This document shows, one piece after another, positions 6,616 to 12,164 of a DNA stretch of 12,164 nt (positions are counted from its first letter, which is position 1; each line of letters starts with the position of its first letter). The stretch covers positions 1,426-13,589 of the forward strand of contig DQGF01000214.1 of NCBI GenBank assembly GCA_003525045.1. Direction: 5' to 3'. The notes under the pieces are model-generated. The model made no database searches and was not told where the DNA came from. It was given only the letters and a program-made list of their open reading frames with translations. The position numbers and the translations under genes are program-made. Source of the stretch: Pseudomonas sp. (lineage in GTDB: Bacteria; Pseudomonadota; Gammaproteobacteria; Pseudomonadales; Pseudomonadaceae).

Positions 6616-9600
6616 ATGCCCAGGCGCATAAAGGACTCTCTGATACTCATGGCCGCTGGTTTATGCCTGAGCACCTCGGTGCCCGCTGCACAGACTTCCA
6701 GCAAAAGTCTCACCCTGCTCAGTCGGTCATCGGCCGAACACCTGGAAGTCCAACTGGATCAATCCCAACGACAATGGATCAACAACAAGCGTGAACTGAT
6801 TCTCGGTACGTCGGCCCCGGATTATCCACCCTTCGATCTGACCCTCAGCGGTCACGACTATGAAGGTTACACCGCCGATTACGCCGGCATCCTGGGCAAG
6901 TCCACCGGTTTGCCCATCAAGGTTCAACGCTTCGAGTCCCGGGGAGCTGCGATCGAGGCACTGGAAAGCGGCGAGGTCGACCTGCTCGGCACCGCCAATG
7001 GGTTCGAAGCTCACAATGCCGACATCGTGCTGTCCACACCCTACGCCGTGGATCAGCCGGTACTGGTGACGCGAGAAGACGAAAGCAGGTCCCTGACCAA
7101 TGGTCTCGCTGGCCTGCGGCTGAGCATGGTGTATCACTATTTGCCACTGGAGGAAGTCAGGGCCGTATATCCCAAGGCAATCATCACGTCCTATCCGTCC
7201 TACCAGAATGCGATCAATGCGGTGGCTTTCGACCAGGCTGACGTCTTCCTCGGCGACACGATTTCCACCCACTACATGATCAACAAGGGGTACCTGAACA
7301 ACATCCGCATGGCCAACTTCGGCAAACACGAAGCCCAGGGTTTCAGTTTTGCCGTGAACAAGCACAATCCCGAACTGCTCGGGATCATCAATGCGATGCT
7401 CATGGCCGTTCCCACCAACGAGCGGGAAAACATCGCCAAACGCTGGAGCGCCGGCAGTGACATATTGCTCACCGATCAAAAACTGCAGCTCAGTGACAAC
7501 GAGGAACGCTGGCTGGCGCAACATCCGGTCGTGCGCGTGGTGGTCAACGAAGCTTTCGCGCCGCTGACGTTTTTCGACAACGACGGCAACTTCCGTGGCA
7601 TTACCGCAGACCTGCTAGAACTGATCAGGTTGCGTACAGGTTTGCGCTTCGACGTCCGGCGCAGCCGAAGCGATGGTGAGATGATCGAGCAGGTCAACAA
7701 CCATCAAGCCGACCTGATCGCCGCCCTGCTTCCCAGCGCCCAACGTGAAGCAACGCTGAGTTTCACCCGCCCCTATCTGCAAAACTCCTTCGTCCTGCTG
7801 ACTCGCAAATCCGCCAGTAGTCCGACAAGCCTTGCTCAACTGCAGAACAAACGCCTGGCCATTGCTCAGGGCAATCCAATGGTGGATGTCTTGCGCAGGG
7901 AGTTCCCGCAGATCAAGCTGATCGAAACCCCGGACACCTTCAGCGCCGCGCAATGGCTCGCCGAGGGCAAGGTACAAGGTGCGGTAAGCTCGCTGGTGGT
8001 TGCCAACTTCTTCATGTCATCGCAGATTTTCGAGCACACACTTCGGATCAGTACCACCATTGGAACCCGGCAGGCTGCGTTTTCCCTGGCCACCGGCCGG
8101 GACGCCGGAGAACTGAACGCCATCCTCGACAAGGCGCTGCTGAGCGTGACGCCGGAAGAACTGGGCATCATCAACAGTCGCTGGCGCGGTTATTCGGCGT
8201 CCTCGCAAAATCCCTGGCGCACCTATCACCGACTGTTTTATCAGATCGTCATCGGCGCCGGCGTGCTGCTGCTGATTTCCGTTGCCTGGAACGCTTACAT
8301 GCGTCGACAGATAAAGCAGCGTCAGGCGGCCGAGCGTGCATTGAACGATCAATTCGAATTCATGCGATCGCTGGTCAACGGGACGCCCCATCCCATCTAC
8401 GTGCGCGATCGTCAAGGGCTGCTGCAAAGTTGCAACGACAGTTACCTGGAAGCCTTCTGCGCGAAACGCGAAGAGGTTATCGGTAAAAGCGTCATGCAGG
8501 GCAACATGAGCAATGCCTTTGAAGCGCAGGAATATCAAGCCGATTACCAGCGCGTCGTGGCCGAGGGCATACCGTTGATTCTCGACCGGCCGCTGCACAT
8601 TGGTGGCCGCAGACTGACGATCTACCACTGGATCATTCCCTACCGCGATTCGAGCGGTGATGTGCAAGGCATCATTGGCGGCTGGATCGACATCAGCGAG
8701 CGGCGGCAACTGTTCGATGAGTTGCGCTGCGCGAAAGAACGGGCAGATGAAGCCAACCGGGCCAAAAGTACGTTTCTGGCGACCATGAGCCATGAGATCC
8801 GCACACCGATGAACGCGGTCATCGGCATGCTCGAACTGACGCTCAAGCGTATCGATCATCAGCACCCGGATCGTCCGGCCATCGATGTGGCGTACAACTC
8901 GGCAAAGGACCTGTTGGAACTGATCGGAGACATTCTCGATATCGCGCGAATCGAGTCCGGGCGCCTGAGCCTGAGCCCGGAACGCGTCAATCCCGGTGAG
9001 ATCGTGACATCGGTGGTACGGATTTTCGATGGACTGGCGCGTCAGAAAAATCTTGAACTGCTGCTGGACTTCCACCCTGCCAATCCGGCGATCGATGTCG
9101 TGTTGGACCCGTTGCGCTTCAAGCAGGTGCTATCCAACCTGGTCAGCAACGCCATCAAGTTCACGGAGTACGGCCAGGTCAGGATCAGCGTCGATCTGCA
9201 ACCCACCGAGGAGCCCGAGCGCGTGCGGATGCTGTTACACGTTCAGGACAGCGGCATAGGCATCAGCGAACAGGATCGGCAACGGCTGTTCGAACCCTTC
9301 GCTCAAGCCGATCACTTTGAACAGTCGAGCAGGGGTGGCGCAGGGCTGGGTCTGGTGATCAGTCGCAGTCTGTGCGAGATGATGGGCGGCAGCCTGCAGT
9401 TGAGCAGCCAGCCGGGGGTCGGCACTCAGGTCCAGGTTTCGCTGTTCCTGGCAACATTGCCCGGCGAGCAGCTCCCGGAGCCTGTTGAAGCGCCCATCCA
9501 CTCCACGAGGTCCCCCCTGAACGTTCTGGTGGTCGACGATCATCCGGCCAATCGCTTGCTCATGTGTCAGCAGCTTGAGTTTTTGGGGCATCAGTTCAGT

Positions 9601-10260
9601 GTCGCAGCGGATGGCGCAGCGGGATTGGAGGCGTGGGAAGCACAGCCGTTCGATCTGGTGATTCTCGATTGCAACATGCCGATCATGAATGGCTACGAAC
9701 TGGCCCGCGCCATTCGCCAACAGGAACAACAAACGCCACGCCCACCCTGTACCGTTCTGGGATTCACCGCCAATGCACAGCCAGAAGAAATACAGCGCTG
9801 CAAACAAGCCGGCATGGACGATTGCCTGTTCAAGCCTCTGACGCTGACAGCTTTGAGCCAATGGGTTGAAGGCATCGAGCCAACCGTCCGCGATCCGGCC
9901 TTCAGCCTGAAAGGGCTGCACCTGTTGACGGGGGGCAACCCTGTTCTGGAACAGCGGCTGTTGACCGAACTGTTGAACAGCAACCAGATGGACCGACAAG
10001 CGCTGCTGGCGCTGTCCCGGTCCGGGGATCGGCAGTCATTTCTCGATATTGCCCACAAGATCAAGGGCGCCGCTCGAATTGTTCAGGCCTCCCGCTTGAT
10101 CGACAGCTGTGAGGCGCTCGAGATGGCCTGTCAGGACGTGTTCCATCACGCCGAAGTAACCGAATGCTGCAATGCCATAGGGAGCGCCATGCTCGAATTG
10201 GACCAGGCGTTGCAACAGCAAATTCGGCATAACGACAACAGCACAATAACGGAGGCTTAA
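6616..10260 (+). CDS. BvgS/EvgS/RocS-type unorthodox hybrid sensor histidine kinase
   Basis: A 1214-residue inner-membrane sensor running a four-step phosphorelay. Order, numbered from ATG 6616: signal peptide (1-25, ending near SVPAA); two tandem periplasmic SBP_bac_3 Venus-flytrap domains (about 61-281 and 301-526; the first with TSAPDYPPFDL and DYEGYTADYAG typical of BvgS); one membrane helix (542-562); a PAS domain (582-696); HisKA with H726 in MSHEIRTPMN; HATPase with N845 (NLVSNAIKF), DSGIGIS and GGAGLGLVIS; receiver with D974-D975, D1018 (LDCNMPIMNG), T1051 and K1073; and an HPt with H1147 (IAHKIKGAA). All catalytic residues are present, so it should be active. The nearest relatives are BvgS and RocS1 (about 1,210-1,240 residues). 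ATG 6616 is chosen for a GAGAA five bases upstream; the GTG at 6604 overlaps the regulator's stop (GTGA) and would add four residues. The ligand cannot be read from the sequence. Confidence 0.94.
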   Translation: MPRRIKDSLILMAAGLCLSTSVPAAQTSSKSLTLLSRSSAEHLEVQLDQSQRQWINNKRELILGTSAPDYPPFDLTLSGHDYEGYTADYAGILGKSTGLPIKVQRFESRGAAIEALESGEVDLLGTANGFEAHNADIVLSTPYAVDQPVLVTREDESRSLTNGLAGLRLSMVYHYLPLEEVRAVYPKAIITSYPSYQNAINAVAFDQADVFLGDTISTHYMINKGYLNNIRMANFGKHEAQGFSFAVNKHNPELLGIINAMLMAVPTNERENIAKRWSAGSDILLTDQKLQLSDNEERWLAQHPVVRVVVNEAFAPLTFFDNDGNFRGITADLLELIRLRTGLRFDVRRSRSDGEMIEQVNNHQADLIAALLPSAQREATLSFTRPYLQNSFVLLTRKSASSPTSLAQLQNKRLAIAQGNPMVDVLRREFPQIKLIETPDTFSAAQWLAEGKVQGAVSSLVVANFFMSSQIFEHTLRISTTIGTRQAAFSLATGRDAGELNAILDKALLSVTPEELGIINSRWRGYSASSQNPWRTYHRLFYQIVIGAGVLLLISVAWNAYMRRQIKQRQAAERALNDQFEFMRSLVNGTPHPIYVRDRQGLLQSCNDSYLEAFCAKREEVIGKSVMQGNMSNAFEAQEYQADYQRVVAEGIPLILDRPLHIGGRRLTIYHWIIPYRDSSGDVQGIIGGWIDISERRQLFDELRCAKERADEANRAKSTFLATMSHEIRTPMNAVIGMLELTLKRIDHQHPDRPAIDVAYNSAKDLLELIGDILDIARIESGRLSLSPERVNPGEIVTSVVRIFDGLARQKNLELLLDFHPANPAIDVVLDPLRFKQVLSNLVSNAIKFTEYGQVRISVDLQPTEEPERVRMLLHVQDSGIGISEQDRQRLFEPFAQADHFEQSSRGGAGLGLVISRSLCEMMGGSLQLSSQPGVGTQVQVSLFLATLPGEQLPEPVEAPIHSTRSPLNVLVVDDHPANRLLMCQQLEFLGHQFSVAADGAAGLEAWEAQPFDLVILDCNMPIMNGYELARAIRQQEQQTPRPPCTVLGFTANAQPEEIQRCKQAGMDDCLFKPLTLTALSQWVEGIEPTVRDPAFSLKGLHLLTGGNPVLEQRLLTELLNSNQMDRQALLALSRSGDRQSFLDIAHKIKGAARIVQASRLIDSCEALEMACQDVFHHAEVTECCNAIGSAMLELDQALQQQIRHNDNSTITEA

Positions 10261-10310
10261 CTATGCTTGGACGCTGAGCAGTGCGTTAACCCATCATGGA
10301 GAGATCAGCA

Positions 10311-12164
10311 ATGCCCAGCCCACTGCGCCCGGATCAACGCCGGTTTCCCTTGCACGTCCATATCAGCGTGATGTTCACCTGCCTGATGTTGCTGACCGGG
10401 GTGCTGCTGGGCATTTTCAACTATCGGCAAACCACGCAGATCATTCTCTCCAGCAGCGAGAAACTCTTCAACCGCATCGAGCAGGACGTCCGGCTTGACC
10501 TTCACGCCACTTATGAGCCGATTCGCCATCTGTTGAGCCTGCTGGCGGACAATCCTGCAGCGGCGGCGCCCGATCTGGAACAACGCCTGGCGCTGCTCAA
10601 ACCCTTCAGCCAGTCCCTCAAGGACAACCCCAACCTGGCCTCACTGTATCTGGGTTACGGCAATGGCGATTTCTTCATGGTCCGTCCGCTACGAACCCCC
10701 GATCTGAAAACCCGGTTCAAGGCGCCGGATGCTGCGGCTTATCAAGTGTGGAGCATCGAGCGAAACGGCAGCGGCAGTCAGATGCATTCCCAATCATTGT
10801 TTTTCGATCAGGACCTGAATGTCATCAGCCGTCAGGAGCATCCCGACGAAACCTACGATCCGCGAACCCGCGCCTGGTTCTCCAGCGCCCGCAGCGACAG
10901 TGATCAGACCACCACCGAGCCCTATATTTTTTTCTCCACTCACAACGTCGGCACCACCCTGGCCCGACGCAGCGGCGAGAATGCTGTCATGGGCGCCGAC
11001 CTGACCCTGGCCGAACTCTCCTCGACCTTGGCCAAACATGTGGTGACTCCCGGAACCGAAATCGTCCTGTTTGACGCCCAAGGCAATGCCATCGCTTATC
11101 CCGACAGCCGCAGACTGATCATCGACGATCAGACCGCGCGCCTCATCAAGGCCGCCGACCTCAGCCCCAGCCTCGGCGCGCTGCTCGGCAATCCCCCCGC
11201 AGGCAATCGGCTGGAGGGCGCCGGCCGTCAATGGATCGTTGCCCGCAGCCGCATGCAGGAGGGAGGCCCCAAAGGCCTGCAACTGGCGCTGCTGGTGCCG
11301 GAAGACGAGTTGCTCGTCGATGCCTATCGCATGCGCTGGCAAGGCGCGTTGATCACTTTGGCCACGCTTTTGTTGTGCCTGCCGCTGGGCTGGTTGACCT
11401 CCAGAATCCTGGTCAAGCCGCTGCGCGCATTGGTGCAGGAAGCCGACGCGATTCGCAGTTTCGACTTCAACTTTCCCGCTTCCCGTCGCTCGCCGGTACT
11501 CGAAGTCGACCAGTTGAGCGTGTCGATGGCGCGCATGAAAGACACCCTGGCGAGTTTTTTCCAGATCACCGCCAGCCTGAGCGCCGAGACCCGATTCACG
11601 CCCTTGCTGGAACGGGTGCTGTTTGAAACCGTGAAGATCGGCCAGGCCCAGGCCGGCCTCATTTATCTGCGGGAAAACGATGGCGATCGCATGGAGCCCC
11701 ATGGCCTGGTGATCAATGGCGCCCCGCAGCCGTTGCCGTCATTCGATGTCCAAGGCCACGAACTCCACGATCAGCAGAGCCCTGCCTGGCTGCAACAGCT
11801 GTCGAAGGCCGACAACGTCGTCACCAACCTCGGCTTCGAACACGCGGCAGATTTGCAGAAAGTCTTGCTGGCGCTGGAATGTCCACGCGTTCATCTGATC
11901 GGTATCCGGCTGCACAATCGTCACAACGAAACCGTGGGCTTGCTGATCCTGTTGTTGGCCGACAGCGGCCAACAAAGCGATCTGGAAAAACTGAGTCCGG
12001 ACCGCATCGCGTTTCTCCAGGCGGTTTCCGGCGCGGCGGCCGTGTGTATCGATAGCCAGCGCCTGCAAGCCAGACAGAAACAACTGCTGGATTCCTTCAT
12101 TCAACTGCTGGCCGGTGCAATCGATGCCAAAAGCCCCTACACCGGCGGTCACTGCCAGCGAGTG
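10311..12164 (+). CDS. dCache-HAMP-GAF sensor entering an HD-GYP phosphodiesterase domain, cut by window edge
   Basis: The frame is open from ATG 10311 to the window end (618 codons, no stop). A GGAGAG ten bases upstream supports the start. Visible layout: short cytoplasmic N-terminus; membrane helix 1 (18-37); a periplasmic double-Cache domain (about 40-340) with the ligand-pocket-like string YDPRTRAWF (182-190); membrane helix 2 (344-364); HAMP (about 365-418); a GAF-like domain (about 425-585); then DSFIQLLAGAIDAKSPYTGGHCQRV at 594-618, the characteristic beginning of an HD-GYP domain including its first His. It should be an inner-membrane sensor that degrades c-di-GMP, but the HD and GYP motifs lie outside the window, so activity cannot be checked. 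The gap to the kinase gene is only 50 nt with no terminator, so it is probably co-transcribed with the phosphorelay genes. Confidence 0.9.
   Translation, partial: MPSPLRPDQRRFPLHVHISVMFTCLMLLTGVLLGIFNYRQTTQIILSSSEKLFNRIEQDVRLDLHATYEPIRHLLSLLADNPAAAAPDLEQRLALLKPFSQSLKDNPNLASLYLGYGNGDFFMVRPLRTPDLKTRFKAPDAAAYQVWSIERNGSGSQMHSQSLFFDQDLNVISRQEHPDETYDPRTRAWFSSARSDSDQTTTEPYIFFSTHNVGTTLARRSGENAVMGADLTLAELSSTLAKHVVTPGTEIVLFDAQGNAIAYPDSRRLIIDDQTARLIKAADLSPSLGALLGNPPAGNRLEGAGRQWIVARSRMQEGGPKGLQLALLVPEDELLVDAYRMRWQGALITLATLLLCLPLGWLTSRILVKPLRALVQEADAIRSFDFNFPASRRSPVLEVDQLSVSMARMKDTLASFFQITASLSAETRFTPLLERVLFETVKIGQAQAGLIYLRENDGDRMEPHGLVINGAPQPLPSFDVQGHELHDQQSPAWLQQLSKADNVVTNLGFEHAADLQKVLLALECPRVHLIGIRLHNRHNETVGLLILLLADSGQQSDLEKLSPDRIAFLQAVSGAAAVCIDSQRLQARQKQLLDSFIQLLAGAIDAKSPYTGGHCQRV

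Noticed and set aside
9235..9999. Long open frames opposite the sensor kinase (also 6727-7524 and 8017-9075 on the minus strand)
   Set aside because: They are antisense to a continuous, fully motif-bearing kinase, and their translations show no domains. They are typical GC-rich shadow frames.
10263..10277. Five-codon mini-ORF (ATG to TGA) between the kinase and HD-GYP genes
   Set aside because: Too short to judge and with no structure around it suggesting attenuation.
10794..11702. 302-codon minus-strand frame opposite the dCache/HD-GYP gene
   Set aside because: The plus strand is open over 618 codons with a good ribosome-binding site and recognisable membrane, Cache, HAMP and HD-GYP segments. 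The minus frame has only Gln/Gly/Ala-rich sequence.

Overview
The window looks like a chromosomal segment of a fluorescent-group Pseudomonas. The evidence is GC-rich coding with typical Pseudomonas codon use, a REP/REPIN element carrying the familiar 'TGTAGGAGC...CTCGCG' core, a Pseudomonas-type short dGTPase, and a Roc/Bvg-type phosphorelay locus. No tRNA, rRNA, insertion sequence, CRISPR array or prophage was found.

Left part. An ammonium transporter (amt, minus strand, 1-1014) runs off the left edge. A 305-nt divergent intergenic region separates it from a compact three-gene operon on the plus strand (1320-2364). That operon encodes a DUF883/YqjD-ElaB-like membrane-anchored protein, a YqjE-like two-TM membrane protein and a small uncharacterised membrane protein. 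Next come an EAL-domain c-di-GMP phosphodiesterase with a C-terminal YkuI_C/Cache-like sensory domain (2487-3650), a REPIN that overlaps its stop codon, and dgt (3820-5148). A strong hairpin follows dgt.

Right part. From about 5332 to the right edge is a signalling cluster of four plus-strand genes: a stand-alone receiver protein resembling the N-terminal half of RocR but lacking the EAL domain; a NarL/LuxR-type response regulator very close to BvgA/RocA; a 1214-residue unorthodox hybrid sensor kinase of the BvgS/EvgS/RocS type (two periplasmic Venus-flytrap domains, TM, PAS, HisKA-HATPase, REC, HPt); and, 50 nt downstream, a large dCache-HAMP-GAF protein whose sequence enters an HD-GYP domain just as the window ends.

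How the genes may work together. The kinase would sense a periplasmic ligand, pass phosphate H-D-H through its own domains, then to the BvgA/RocA-like regulator and possibly to the stand-alone receiver. In P. aeruginosa the third component (RocR) carries an EAL phosphodiesterase that links the system to c-di-GMP. Here that output is missing from the receiver. Two separate c-di-GMP-degrading candidates lie close by: the EAL protein 1.7 kb upstream and the HD-GYP protein directly downstream. The most interesting point in the window is this apparent rewiring of a Roc-type system, together with BvgA-like heptads in front of the regulator gene.
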